A stretch of 64,000 nt of DNA from Flavobacteriales bacterium (GTDB lineage Bacteria > Bacteroidota > Bacteroidia > Flavobacteriales_D > Crocinitomicaceae), in assembly GCA_018883325.1 (NCBI GenBank), contig VEQH01000010.1:1-64000 (forward strand). Reading direction: 5' to 3'. Positions within the stretch are counted from its first letter, which is position 1. Every line of letters starts with the position of its first letter. Made by a program: the position numbers and the translations under genes. Under the pieces are notes generated by a model. That model worked only from the letters and a program-made list of their open reading frames with translations. It did not search any database and had not been told where the DNA came from. Of this stretch, positions 27,773 to 36,398 are shown piece after piece.

Positions 27773-28960
27773 TCAATTAAATAAATCACTGGGATTCATT
27801 CTTAAAAATGTTTCAATTGCTATACCACCTGTCCCAACTAACAAAACTTTTTGTGGTTTAAAAGTTTGCGCAAAGACACGCATTCCATTGTTCTCAGCTC
27901 GTTTTCCTGTTTTTACTTCTAAAGCAATTAAGGTATTTTTACGTTCAAGTATGAAGTCAACTTCGTCGTTCTTTTCTCGCCAATAATAAACCTTGTAGTT
28001 GTTAGTTATGGCGTTATTTATTAGATGTGCTCCAATTGCAGATTCTGTTAGTCTTCCCCAAATTTTTGAATCTGAAACAGCCTTTTCAAATGTTAAATCA
28101 TCTTGTGCAGTTAGCAACGCATTATTGAAAACTTGAAATTTTGGTTTGGAAGCACGTTTACGAATGATGTTTCCAGCAAATTTTTCAGTTGCTCCCAATA
28201 ATCCTGAATCTGAAAGTAAAGTTAAATAGTGTGATAAAGTAGTTGTGTTTCCTGCGTCTTGCAATTCACCTAAAAGTTTAGTGTAAGCCAATATTTTTCC
28301 TGAATACAAGCATCCTAATTCAAACAAACGTCTTAAAACAGCTGGTTTGTCAACACGTGTTAACATTAAAATATCTTTAGAAATACTCGTTTCAATCAAA
28401 GAATCTTTAATGTAATTTTTCCAACGTTCTTCTTCATGAATTAAACCCACAGCACCAGGATATGACCCATAGTAAATGAATTGATTGACATTCCATCCAA
28501 ATGCTTCTTCAATTTCAGAGAATGACCAATGTCCAACATAAGTAATTTCAAACCTTCCAGCGAGTGATTCGGTTAAACCTTTTTGAATCATCAATCGCGA
28601 AGAGCCGAGTAAGATTAATTTGATGTTTATATTTTCTCTTGTGTCAAAATCCCATTGTTCTTTTACGATTTCACTCCAATTATCCAATTTTTGAATTTCG
28701 TCGATTATTAGAATTAACTCAGTGTTTGCTTCGTTTTTTAACTGAATACGTGCATTTTCCCAGATTTGCTGAATCCACAACCAATTCGAATTAATTACTC
28801 CATCAGCTGAAACATAAATTGTTTCGGATTCCATTTCTTCCCTTAGTTGTTTCATCATTGTTGTTTTACCAACTTGCCGAGGTCCCATCAAAACTTGGAT
28901 GAATTTTCGAGGTTCATTCATTCTTGATTTTACTGTTTCCAACTGATTTCTTCGTATCAT
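27773..28960 (-). CDS. AAA ATPase of the AAA_14/DUF4143 family
   Basis: The 395-residue protein has Walker A GPRQVGKTT (26-34) and Walker B ELILIIDEIQKL in an N-terminal AAA_14 domain. The C-terminal DUF4143 domain ends in the nuclease-like pattern VDFILERKNTLIALEVKTGK (D...E.K), which resembles the PD-(D/E)XK core. These proteins are widespread, often mobile, and have no agreed function. Upstream (28991-29033) lies a cluster of TTACT/AGTAA inverted repeats that could be an operator. It appears to be transcribed alone. Confidence 0.9.
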   Translation of the reverse strand: MIRRNQLETVKSRMNEPRKFIQVLMGPRQVGKTTMMKQLREEMESETIYVSADGVINSNWLWIQQIWENARIQLKNEANTELILIIDEIQKLDNWSEIVKEQWDFDTRENINIKLILLGSSRLMIQKGLTESLAGRFEITYVGHWSFSEIEEAFGWNVNQFIYYGSYPGAVGLIHEEERWKNYIKDSLIETSISKDILMLTRVDKPAVLRRLFELGCLYSGKILAYTKLLGELQDAGNTTTLSHYLTLLSDSGLLGATEKFAGNIIRKRASKPKFQVFNNALLTAQDDLTFEKAVSDSKIWGRLTESAIGAHLINNAITNNYKVYYWREKNDEVDFILERKNTLIALEVKTGKRAENNGMRVFAQTFKPQKVLLVGTGGIAIETFLRMNPSDLFN

Positions 28961-28990
28961 AACTCAACTTTACTAAACAAATCTAGTAAA

Positions 28991-29033
28991 ATTACTCAAT
29001 ATAATGAGTAATTTATTTATCTCTATTGAGTAA
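28991..29033 (-). promoter_or_regulatory. Clustered inverted repeats upstream of the DUF4143 ATPase gene
   Basis: attactca (28991-28998) and tgagtaat (29005-29012) form a perfect 8-bp inverted repeat with a 6-nt spacer. A further attgagtaa (29025-29033) repeats the same half-site, and tagtaa occurs at about 28985. The gap 28961-29196 holds no gene otherwise. The arrangement looks like multiple sites for a dimeric DNA-binding protein. Confidence 0.45.
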
Positions 29034-29196
29034 AATATTTTTATTCAGTATAAATAACAGAAAGTCAAAGTTTTACATATATTTAAAAAATAAATTTTTG
29101 TGTGAAAAATGAAACCTTAAAGAATAATTTGGAAGATTTTCATTGGGAATATTGAAATTTCAGCAGTTTATTGTTAGTGATTTCCAATAAATAGAT

Positions 29197-30000
29197 TTAG
29201 ACCGAGCGATCGATTTTTTTCTTTTCACGTTGATTTCCAATATTTTCTACAATTTCAAATAAATGGTTGGCATTATCAATTAAGCGGTCAAGTTCAAGGT
29301 CGAAGAATTGTGCGATGTGTTTGTTCCATTTACCTGGATTTTTATCTAAGTCTCTAAAACTGTTTCCAAGAACTTGGATGTATTCTTTTTTTTCAGTTGC
29401 ATCGCTGATAAATGTTGGTGGAAACAAATCATACATTAAAATCCAGTTTTTGGCAACGCGTGTTACTCTACCATTTCCATCTGCAAAAGGATGAATACGA
29501 ATCAATTCGTGGTGAAAATAAATCGCGCGTATTATCGGATTTGAAATTTGTTTCATTTGGTAAAATAACTCTGCGACTAAACTTGGAACTTCGCTTCCGT
29601 CAGGACAAATATGTGCACCAATTTGCACTAATGTATTTCTGTATTTATTCGGATGAATGCTATTTGTTTCTGGTGAAATTAAACGCAACAATTGAAATAA
29701 TTGAACTTCACTATCAAAGCGATTGTGATCATTTATTTCATCAACTACAAAATCTAGTGATTTTTTCAAGTTAATGATATATTCTTCCAGTTCTTCCTCA
29801 GTTTGCGCTTCCATTTGCGCATTTTTTATTCCTACCAATTCTTTCAAATTGTGCATTCCAGTCAAATAGGAATCTAACAAATCGTCGTCAAAATGGTAAC
29901 GACTGTAAATGATTAATCGGTAAATTTTACGAACGGTGTCTTCTAATTGTTGAATTTTAGAAAAATTAAAAACGATTTCTGACGGAGGAAGTAATTGCAT
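29197..30000 (-). CDS. Fic-domain protein (putative AMP-transferase)
   Basis: The 267-residue protein contains the complete Fic motif HPFADGNGRVTR near residues 169-180 (HxFx(D/E)GNGRxxR), with catalytic His and phosphate-binding GNGR, so it should transfer AMP or a related group to a protein Ser, Thr or Tyr. Fic proteins usually carry an inhibitory (S/T)xxxE(G/N) helix; the N-terminal candidate segment reads SRYHFDDD and lacks the Glu, so I see no intramolecular inhibitor and no separate antitoxin gene beside it. The 196 bp upstream of the DUF4143 gene separate the two. Targets are unknown. Confidence 0.9.
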   Translation of the reverse strand: MQLLPPSEIVFNFSKIQQLEDTVRKIYRLIIYSRYHFDDDLLDSYLTGMHNLKELVGIKNAQMEAQTEEELEEYIINLKKSLDFVVDEINDHNRFDSEVQLFQLLRLISPETNSIHPNKYRNTLVQIGAHICPDGSEVPSLVAELFYQMKQISNPIIRAIYFHHELIRIHPFADGNGRVTRVAKNWILMYDLFPPTFISDATEKKEYIQVLGNSFRDLDKNPGKWNKHIAQFFDLELDRLIDNANHLFEIVENIGNQREKKKIDRSV

Positions 30001-30097
30001 TATGATGTGTTTTTCACAAAAATAGGAATAGTTCGAGCTTTGAAGCCTTATTCTAAATTTGTTTCAAAACAATTCTTCTTACTCCTTGTTAAAATTG

Positions 30098-30105
30098 TAA
30101 ATTTG
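30098..30105 (+). promoter_or_regulatory. -7 box TAaaTTTG before the DUF2911 gene
   Basis: A perfect TAnnTTTG ends 17 bases before ATG 30123. An identical octamer occurs at 30054-30061, so a second start site is possible. No well-spaced -33 box stands out for either. Confidence 0.55.
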
Positions 30106-30122
30106 AAACAAAAAAATAAAAC

Positions 30123-30965
30123 ATGAAAAAATTATTGATTGCATCTTTTGCATTATTGACACTTTCTCTAAATGCACAAATCACTGTTCCAAAGGCGAGC
30201 CCGGCAGGAAAAATCGAACAAAGAGTTGGTTTAGCTGATCTTTCAATTACATACAATCGCCCTGCGAAAAGAGATCGAGTTGTATTTGGAGATGTTGTTC
30301 CTTACGGTGAAATGTGGCGTTTTGGCGCAAATGAAACAACGAATTTAACAACAAGTCAAGCTTTGATTTTTGGAAAAGACACGTTGAAATCAGGTTCTTA
30401 TGCTATTTATGTGAAACCGTCTAAAGACAATTGGGAAATCGTTTTCTACAAAGAAACTAGCAATTGGGGATTACCAGAGAATTGGGATGAAAAGAAAGTA
30501 GCTTTGAAAACAACTGCTCCCGTTTTGACATCAGCTGACGTGGTTGAAAACTTGACAATCAACATTGATAATATACAAAACAGTAGTGCTGTGATTCAAA
30601 TTTCTTGGGATAAAACAAGAGTAAATCTTCCTTTTACTTTGAATACGAAAGATAAAGTAATGGCAAGCATCAAAAAAACGATGGACGGCCCAACAGCAAA
30701 TGATTATCACCAAGCAGCAAATTACTATTTTTCAGAAAAAACGGATTTAAAACAAGCATTAGCTTGGTCAACAAAAGCAGTTGAATTACGTCCAGAGGCT
30801 TATTGGATGTCGCGCTTGAAAGCTCAAATCCAAGCTGCAACTGGTGATTACAAAGGAGCTATCGAAACTGCTAAATTTTCTATTGCAGCAGCAGAAAAAG
30901 ACGGCGACCAGAACTATGTAAAAATGAACAAAGCTTCTATCGAAGAGTGGAGTAAGAAAAAATAA
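30123..30965 (+). CDS. DUF2911 domain secreted protein
   Basis: The 280-residue protein has a Sec signal peptide (KKLLIASFALLTLSLNAQ, cleaved near residue 19). A DUF2911 domain follows (about 25-165, beginning KASPAGKIEQRVGLADLSIT and containing YGEMWRFGANETT). The C-terminal part is helical and TPR-like (about 190-280). The family is common in Bacteroidota and uncharacterised. It heads a plus-strand group with an EamA transporter (6 bases later) and an aldo/keto reductase. Confidence 0.9.
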   Translation: MKKLLIASFALLTLSLNAQITVPKASPAGKIEQRVGLADLSITYNRPAKRDRVVFGDVVPYGEMWRFGANETTNLTTSQALIFGKDTLKSGSYAIYVKPSKDNWEIVFYKETSNWGLPENWDEKKVALKTTAPVLTSADVVENLTINIDNIQNSSAVIQISWDKTRVNLPFTLNTKDKVMASIKKTMDGPTANDYHQAANYYFSEKTDLKQALAWSTKAVELRPEAYWMSRLKAQIQAATGDYKGAIETAKFSIAAAEKDGDQNYVKMNKASIEEWSKKK

Positions 30966-30971
30966 TCCGTT

Positions 30972-31865
30972 TTGCTTCAAAAATATAAGTTCCATATTTT
31001 GATGCATGTCATCATTTTTATATGGGGTTTTACTGGAATATTAGGGAAATTAATTCATTTGGATGCCATCGTAATTGTTTGGTACAGAGTCATTATTGCC
31101 CCACTTTTCCTTGCCTTATTCTTTGTTTTTACAAAACGTTCATTTAAGATTGATTTAAAGCATCTTTGGAAGATAGTAGTTGTTGGGATTTTTGTTGCCT
31201 TGCATTGGTTAACGTTTTATTATTCCATTCAACTTTCTACAGCCTCATTAGGTGTTTTATGTCTTTCAACAACAACTTTACACGTAACATGGCTTGAGCC
31301 AATTGTTATGAAACGAAAGTTTTCTTGGATAGAATTTGCAATGGGAGCCATTGTTATTTTTGGGATTTATTTCATTTCTGGAGATTTCAATGCAACAGAA
31401 CGAACTGCAATGTATTTCGGTTTATCATCTGCTCTTTGTGCTGCATTATTTTCTGTTTTCAATGCAAAATTATCTGAAGATGTTCCTTCCACACAAATGA
31501 CATTTTATGAGTTGATAGTTGGATTTTTGTTTGTCACTCTTTTCTTAGCTTGGCAAGGAAAGTTGGATGTGGAATTACTAAAAATGACTGGTTCCGACTT
31601 CGCTTGGTTGTTGTTTTTAGGAATTGTTTGTACTTCTTTTGCCTTTTTAGTTATGATTGAAATAGTAAAACGATTGGGTACATTTACGGCTTCTTTAAGT
31701 ATTAATTTAGAGCCAGTTTATACAATTTTGTTGGCGATTTTTATTCTCAATGAGCACAAATTGTTGAACTTAAACTTTTACATCGGTTCATTAATAATTA
31801 TTCTTGTCGTTGTTTTAAACGGAGTAATTAAGCATTATCAGAAAAAGAAATTAGAAACACTTTAA
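30972..31865 (+). CDS. EamA-family (DMT superfamily) transporter
   Basis: The 297-residue protein has ten hydrophobic segments in two EamA halves; the start FIWGFTGILGKLI and the mid-protein LSSALCAALFSVFNAKL are family-typical. I keep the TTG start at 30972, since it leaves a short cytoplasmic lead before helix 1; ATG 31002 is the alternative. The substrate is unknown (small metabolites or drugs in relatives). It lies between the DUF2911 and aldo/keto reductase genes with short gaps. Confidence 0.88.
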   Translation: MLQKYKFHILMHVIIFIWGFTGILGKLIHLDAIVIVWYRVIIAPLFLALFFVFTKRSFKIDLKHLWKIVVVGIFVALHWLTFYYSIQLSTASLGVLCLSTTTLHVTWLEPIVMKRKFSWIEFAMGAIVIFGIYFISGDFNATERTAMYFGLSSALCAALFSVFNAKLSEDVPSTQMTFYELIVGFLFVTLFLAWQGKLDVELLKMTGSDFAWLLFLGIVCTSFAFLVMIEIVKRLGTFTASLSINLEPVYTILLAIFILNEHKLLNLNFYIGSLIIILVVVLNGVIKHYQKKKLETL

Positions 31866-31873
31866 ATAGTATT

Positions 31874-32833
31874 ATGGAATATAATAGCTTAGGTAAATCA
31901 GGTTTGCAAATAAGTCGTTTATCATTGGGTTCTTGGTTGACTTTTGGGAAGCAGATTAGCGATGCAGAGGCACAACGATTAATGGAGATAGCGTATGAAA
32001 ATGGAATTAATTTCTTTGATAACGCTGAAATATATGCTCATGGTGAAAGTGAGCGAGTGATGGGTAGAATTTTAAAAAACACCAATTGGTCTCGTGACAG
32101 TTACATTGTTAGTAGTAAGGCTTTTTTTGGTAATGGAGGACAATTGCCAACTCAAGTTGGGTGTAGCCGAAAGCATCTTTTTGAAGCATGCCACCAAGCT
32201 TTAGAGCGTTTTCAGTTGGATTATTTAGATTTATTTTATTGCCATCGTCCAGATAAAAAAACACCAATTGAAGAGACCGTATGGACTATGCATCAGTTAA
32301 TAATGCAAGGCAAAATTTTGTATTGGGGAACGTCTGAGTGGAGCGCACAAGAAATAATGGAAGCTCACATGTTTGCAAAACAAAATCACTTGATTGGTCC
32401 TATAGTTGAGCAACCTGAATACAACCTATTTACACGTCATAAAGTTGAGGTAGAATTTGCCCAAATTTATAAAACGGTAGGTTTGGGAACAACAGTTTGG
32501 TCACCTATGGCAAGTGGAATTTTAAGCGGTAAATACAACGATGTTTTCCCAGATGGCACACGCTTGGGAATCGAAGGTTTAGAATGGTTGCGCGATAAGA
32601 ATTTAACGGAGGAACGATTGGTTGTGATTAAAAAACTTTCAAATTTAGCTAAGGATATTAATTTAAGTCTTCCGGTTATGAGTCTTGCTTGGATATTAAA
32701 GAATCCAAATGTTAGTACCATTATCTTAGGGGCAAGTAAAGAAACTCAATTACTTGAGAATCTAAAATCAATCGAAGCTCAAGTCAAAATGACAAGCGAA
32801 GTAATGAATCAGATTGAAGATATTTTAAGCTAA
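31874..32833 (+). CDS. Aldo/keto reductase (Kv-beta-like)
   Basis: The 319-residue TIM-barrel oxidoreductase has the catalytic tetrad visible as Asp and Tyr in FFDNAEIYAHGESE, Lys in VSSKAFF and His in YCHRPD. The NADPH-binding end is seen in TIILGASKETQLLENLK. It is closest in style to the voltage-gated potassium channel beta-subunit group (YhdN/YghZ-like). It is the last gene of the plus-strand group and is followed by a strong bidirectional terminator. Confidence 0.93.
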   Translation: MEYNSLGKSGLQISRLSLGSWLTFGKQISDAEAQRLMEIAYENGINFFDNAEIYAHGESERVMGRILKNTNWSRDSYIVSSKAFFGNGGQLPTQVGCSRKHLFEACHQALERFQLDYLDLFYCHRPDKKTPIEETVWTMHQLIMQGKILYWGTSEWSAQEIMEAHMFAKQNHLIGPIVEQPEYNLFTRHKVEVEFAQIYKTVGLGTTVWSPMASGILSGKYNDVFPDGTRLGIEGLEWLRDKNLTEERLVVIKKLSNLAKDINLSLPVMSLAWILKNPNVSTIILGASKETQLLENLKSIEAQVKMTSEVMNQIEDILS

Positions 32834-32851
32834 TTTAAACTTAAATGCAAA

Positions 32852-32885
32852 AAGAAAGGCGATTCAATTTTGAATCGCCTTTCTT
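32852..32885. terminator. Bidirectional terminator between the aldo/keto reductase and lipoprotein genes
   Basis: A perfect 15-bp stem (aagaaaggcgattca / tgaatcgcctttctt) with a 4-nt loop. A-rich and T-rich flanks lie on both sides, so it can end both the plus-strand operon and the minus-strand lipoprotein gene whose stop is at 32903. Confidence 0.88.
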
Positions 32886-32902
32886 ATATAATTAGCTTTT
32901 TA

Positions 32903-33619
32903 TTATTGTTTAGTATATGTTGCAACACATGTATCTTCACCTCCAATTAATGGAATTGTATTAATGTACGAGTAATTGATATTAATGATGTTACCTGTAG
33001 CAGTCATTGTTCCATTTCCCGTGAAAGTAACTTCTCCTCCAGTTACTGCAATCGTTTGTTCTGGCATTGTTATGTTAGCACCTGAAATAGTTGCATAAGC
33101 AGTTCCACCTACTAAAGTGAACATATTGTCTATTACTAATTCATTAGCATTTGAACCTGAAGTAACAGTTGGAGATCCCGCTAGTGGGAAACTAGTTGTA
33201 CCACAGTTACTTGTTACACTCCAGTTAACAAGCCAATTGTCTTTTCCAATGATTACACTTACTTTTCTTTTCGCTGTAGCAGAACCATTTGCGTTTGTTG
33301 CTTTGTAGTTTACATAATAAACTCCAGTTGTCGCAGTGTTAACAGAATCAGCCATTTGCTCAACAACAACATCTACTGAAGAACCATCTTTATTAACCGC
33401 TGTAGCACCTGGATCGTTGTAAGTAGAACCAACATTTACAGTAGTATCAGAAGCTCCAACAATTGTAATTGTAGGAATGTAAACACAAGAAGCATCATCT
33501 TTTTTAGCTTTTGAGTTATAGTTTGTAGCAGATGAATCTGTACATCCTTTTTTCTTACAACCCGTGAACGTCATTGCGCCGATAGTTGCAACAGATAATA
33601 AAATAAGTGTCTTTTTCAT
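32903..33619 (-). CDS. Ig-like (DUF5011-type) surface lipoprotein
   Basis: Starting at ATG 33619 gives 238 residues with a lipoprotein signal (MKKTLILLSVATIGAMTFTGC), the lipobox ending TGC. A GCTDSSATNYN...DDASC unit follows, a Cys-bounded motif frequent in Bacteroidota surface proteins. Residues about 55-125 form a DUF5011 Ig-like domain (GASDTTVNVGSTYNDPGATA), and a C-terminal beta-rich region has one CysCys-like pair. Longer starts would run over the recA terminator, which supports this choice. Function unknown. Confidence 0.82.
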   Translation of the reverse strand: MKKTLILLSVATIGAMTFTGCKKKGCTDSSATNYNSKAKKDDASCVYIPTITIVGASDTTVNVGSTYNDPGATAVNKDGSSVDVVVEQMADSVNTATTGVYYVNYKATNANGSATAKRKVSVIIGKDNWLVNWSVTSNCGTTSFPLAGSPTVTSGSNANELVIDNMFTLVGGTAYATISGANITMPEQTIAVTGGEVTFTGNGTMTATGNIININYSYINTIPLIGGEDTCVATYTKQ

Positions 33620-33655
33620 AGAATATTTTTTGTCAAATGTAATGAAATAAATCAA

Positions 33656-33685
33656 AAAAGCGAAGCTCCAAAGAACTTCGCTTTT
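33656..33685 (-). terminator. Intrinsic terminator of recA
   Basis: aaaagcgaag / cttcgctttt (33656-33665 and 33676-33685), a 10-bp stem with 10-nt loop, 22 bases beyond the recA stop, followed on the minus strand by a T tract. Confidence 0.85.
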
Positions 33686-33706
33686 AACCAACCAAACGAT
33701 ATGCGC

Positions 33707-34765
33707 TTAGTCTTGCAAAATCTGATCAATTACTTCAGGTTTGCTGAGCGCGTCTTTGATTTTTTTCTCTAACTCTTCACATAACTCAGGATTGTCGTGA
33801 AGAATTGATTTAATAGCATCTCTTCCTTGTCCTAATCTAGTTTCTCCATAAGAGAACCATGAACCACTTTTCTTTAAGATGTTAAGGTCAACTCCAAGGT
33901 CAATGATTTCTCCTATTTTAGAAATACCTTCGCCATACATGATGTCGAATTCAGCTTTTCTGAATGGAGGTGCAACTTTATTTTTAACTACTTTAACTTT
34001 AACTCTATTTCCTGAAATTTCTTCTCCATCTTTAATTTGTGAAGCTTTACGAATGTCAATTCTAATCGAAGAATAGAATTTTAAAGCATTTCCTCCGGTT
34101 GTTGTTTCAGGATTACCAAACATCACCCCAATTTTGTCTCTTAATTGGTTGATGAAAATACAACAACAGCCAGCTTTATTAATCGACCCAGTTAATTTTC
34201 TTAAGGCTTTTGACATTAAGCGTGCTTGTAAGCCCATTTGAGAATCACCCATTTCACCTTCAATCTCTGCTTTTGGGGTAAGTGCCGCAACTGAATCAAT
34301 TACGATTAGGTCAATAGCGCCTGATCGAATTAAGTTATCTGCAATTTCTAGTGCTTGTTCACCATTATCAGGTTGAGAAATTAAAAGGTTTGCTACATCC
34401 ACTCCTAATTTTTGCGCATAAAATTGGTCAAATGCATGTTCTGCATCAATAAATGCAGCAATCCCACCATTTTTTTGTGCTTCTGCAATTGCGTGAATTG
34501 CTAAAGTTGTTTTTCCTGAAGACTCAGGGCCATATATTTCAATCACGCGACCTTTAGGAAATCCACCTACACCTAATGCAATATCCAGAGATATTGAACC
34601 AGTTGGGATTACATCTACTTTTTCAACAGGTGCGTCACCTAATTTCATAACGGAACCTTTTCCGTATGCTTTGTCTAATTTCTCCATTGTTAATTGGAGT
34701 GCTTTCAATTTTTCAGCGTTTACTTCTTTTGCTGCGTTTAAGTCTTTTGCATCTTTTGCTGCCAT
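33707..34765 (-). CDS. recA: Recombinase RecA
   Basis: The 352-residue RecA is of normal length. It has Walker [10 protein letters not shown] (69-77), Walker [19 protein letters not shown], the L1/L2 region including [20 protein letters not shown] and the acidic C-terminus. It binds single-stranded DNA, exchanges strands and stimulates SOS cleavage. An initiation box TACATTTG and a long palindrome lie upstream. It has its own terminator. Confidence 0.99.
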   Translation of the reverse strand: MAAKDAKDLNAAKEVNAEKLKALQLTMEKLDKAYGKGSVMKLGDAPVEKVDVIPTGSISLDIALGVGGFPKGRVIEIYGPESSGKTTLAIHAIAEAQKNGGIAAFIDAEHAFDQFYAQKLGVDVANLLISQPDNGEQALEIADNLIRSGAIDLIVIDSVAALTPKAEIEGEMGDSQMGLQARLMSKALRKLTGSINKAGCCCIFINQLRDKIGVMFGNPETTTGGNALKFYSSIRIDIRKASQIKDGEEISGNRVKVKVVKNKVAPPFRKAEFDIMYGEGISKIGEIIDLGVDLNILKKSGSWFSYGETRLGQGRDAIKSILHDNPELCEELEKKIKDALSKPEVIDQILQD

Positions 34766-34818
34766 ATCGTTTGTTGTTGTGAGTGGTTAACTCGGTTTAT
34801 TATTTGTTTTGGTTGTTG

Positions 34819-34826
34819 CAAATGTA
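34819..34826 (-). promoter_or_regulatory. -7 box TAcaTTTG of recA
   Basis: A perfect TAnnTTTG on the minus strand puts the start near 34813 and gives a leader of about 48 nt. The palindrome at 34834-34858 covers where a -33 box should be. Confidence 0.6.
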
Positions 34827-34833
34827 TGTTGTT

Positions 34834-34858
34834 GTGAACGTAATCTATTTATGTTCAC
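34834..34858. promoter_or_regulatory. Inverted repeat just upstream of the recA promoter
   Basis: Arms gtgaacgtaa (34834-34843) and ttatgttcac (34849-34858) match in 9 of 10 positions with a 5-nt AT-rich centre. It lies 7 bases upstream of the -7 box and abuts the bcp stop codon. It could be a repressor (SOS-type) operator for recA, or a weak structure ending bcp. It lacks a T tract on the minus strand, which favours the operator. Confidence 0.5.
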
Positions 34859-35326
34859 TTAAGAAATTCCAAATTCTTTTAAAATTTCTTCCACATGGTT
34901 TTTAGTATTCGGTTTTTCGATAATTGAAATCAGTTTGCCTTCTTCATTGAATAAGAATGTGTTACGGTGAATTCCGTCATAAACTTTACCCATGAATTTT
35001 TTTGTACCCCAAACACCAAAAAGATTAATTATTTCTTTTGATTCGTCAAGGATTAAAGGAAAAGGTAATTCATATTTATTCGCAAAACTTTGGTGTGATT
35101 TTAAAGAATCTGCGCTTACACCAAGGATTTGTATTTCATTCGCTAGTAATGTTTCGTAGTTGTCACGAATATTACATGCTTGTGCAGTGCACCCTGGGGT
35201 ATTGTCTTTTGGGTAAAAGTATATCACCAATTTTTTACCAATCAATGCTTGAGAAGTAATTACTTTTTCATTTTGGTCAGTTGTGCTGAACGCTGGAAGT
35301 ATTGTTCCAATTTTTAATTTTTCCAT
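34859..35326 (-). CDS. bcp: Thioredoxin-dependent peroxiredoxin (BCP/PrxQ)
   Basis: The 155-residue protein reduces peroxides. The peroxidatic Cys is C46 in DNTPGCTAQACNIRD and the resolving Cys is C51, five residues away, as in atypical 2-Cys PrxQ enzymes. The thioredoxin fold is complete. It has its own well-formed promoter (35368-35397) and its stop abuts the recA upstream palindrome. Confidence 0.96.
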   Translation of the reverse strand: MEKLKIGTILPAFSTTDQNEKVITSQALIGKKLVIYFYPKDNTPGCTAQACNIRDNYETLLANEIQILGVSADSLKSHQSFANKYELPFPLILDESKEIINLFGVWGTKKFMGKVYDGIHRNTFLFNEEGKLISIIEKPNTKNHVEEILKEFGIS

Positions 35327-35367
35327 ACAAGTTTAAATAATAATCGTTTGTTAGTTTAGTTTCTAAT

Positions 35368-35397
35368 CAAAGGTAAAAACAATTTTCAATATTCAAA
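35368..35397 (-). promoter_or_regulatory. bcp promoter with both Bacteroidota boxes
   Basis: On the minus strand TTTG (35397-35394), an 18-nt spacer and TACCTTTG (35375-35368) match the TTTG/TAnnTTTG pattern of the Bacteroidota housekeeping sigma factor. The leader would be about 36 nt. Confidence 0.75.
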
Positions 35398-35420
35398 CAA
35401 AAAAGAAAAAAAATAGTTGA

Positions 35421-35801
35421 TTAATTTTTTCGTATTTTATAAAGTAGAAAAGACCAATTGAGAATTAAAATTAGTCCACCTATCGGGGTTATAGGGCCAA
35501 TGAAAGCTTTATTCCAATTGAAAATACTGGCAATACTCAATAAGTAGATTGAGCCGCTAAAAAAGAGAATTCCTAAAATGGAAAACAGTAAAAATCTATT
35601 TAAAGGAAAGTTTAGTTTCTCAGCATTAAAGCCAATAATTAATAATGCGACGGCTTGGTAAAACTGATAACGAACGCCAACTTCATAAGAATTCAATTGT
35701 TCAATGCTCAGATTTTTCTTCAATGCATGTGCACCAAATGCGCCAAGAATTATTGCTAAAATAAAAAGTACTAGGCTTGTGATTATAATTCTTTTGTTCA
35801 T
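35421..35801 (-). CDS. DUF423 small membrane protein
   Basis: I start at ATG 35801 (MNKRIIITSLVLFIL), giving 126 residues with four membrane helices. The early LGAFGAHALKKNLS is the DUF423 signature. The family is widespread and uncharacterised. It is divergent from the lipoprotein gene whose ATG is at 35854; the 52 bases between hold the TATCTTTG box of the plus-strand gene. Confidence 0.9.
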   Translation of the reverse strand: MNKRIIITSLVLFILAIILGAFGAHALKKNLSIEQLNSYEVGVRYQFYQAVALLIIGFNAEKLNFPLNRFLLFSILGILFFSGSIYLLSIASIFNWNKAFIGPITPIGGLILILNWSFLLYKIRKN

Positions 35802-35839
35802 ATTACAAAGTTGAGAAAAAAGATATGAACTCAAAATCT

Positions 35840-35847
35840 TATCTTTG
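35840..35847 (+). promoter_or_regulatory. -7 box TAtcTTTG before the seven-gene plus-strand operon
   Basis: A perfect TAnnTTTG 6 bases before ATG 35854, so the leader is very short. TTG at 35811 is 26 nt upstream, rather far for a -33 box. Confidence 0.55.
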
Positions 35848-35853
35848 TTTTTT

Positions 35854-36396
35854 ATGAAGCAAATTTTGACCGTTTTATTTTTAATTTTTCTTAATTCCTG
35901 TGGTAATGAAGAGAAAAAAGCGGATTCTCAAAATATTGATTATTATCAATTCCAGAAAGTTAGTTTAGCTAAATATGATATTCCAGCGAGTATTTATTTG
36001 CCGGATGCTAGTGCTGGAATCGGTACATCATTCAAACCTTTAATTGAACATGAGATAGGGGATTATAAGTGGAAGATTAAAGTGGGCAGGTATTTTACTT
36101 TAAACATTGAAGATTACGGCGATTTTAAATATTTATTCGAGGAAAAGAAGAAAGAAATTTTATCAAACAAGGTTTATAAGTCTTCCATATTAAAAGAAGA
36201 GGGGGCAATTTTGGTTTACCAACAAACTTTAATAGAAGATATTGGTTTAAAAAGAAGTTATACTTTTCATATTTATGCAGTTGTAAAATTAGACGATGTT
36301 TTTTATCAAATAACAAATTCAGAGAAAGGAAATACCAAAAAGGAAATAGAATTTATGTTTAAATCGATTAAATCAATTAAAAAAATAAACGAATAG
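35854..36396 (+). CDS. Hypothetical lipoprotein
   Basis: Starting at ATG 35854 gives 180 residues with a lipoprotein signal (MKQILTVLFLIFLNSC) and lipobox NSC at Cys16, then a soluble domain of about 160 residues with a GDYKWKIKVGRYFTLNIEDYG stretch (split here by length limits, not by any break). I do not recognise the family. It is the first gene of a compact plus-strand row, 2 bases before mrp, and begins almost on its promoter box. Confidence 0.75.
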   Translation: MKQILTVLFLIFLNSCGNEEKKADSQNIDYYQFQKVSLAKYDIPASIYLPDASAGIGTSFKPLIEHEIGDYKWKIKVGRYFTLNIEDYGDFKYLFEEKKKEILSNKVYKSSILKEEGAILVYQQTLIEDIGLKRSYTFHIYAVVKLDDVFYQITNSEKGNTKKEIEFMFKSIKSIKKINE

Positions 36397-36398
36397 AA

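Noticed and set aside
33620-33691. Longer N-terminus for the Ig-like lipoprotein
   Set aside because: It would cover the recA terminator and hide the lipobox signal peptide.
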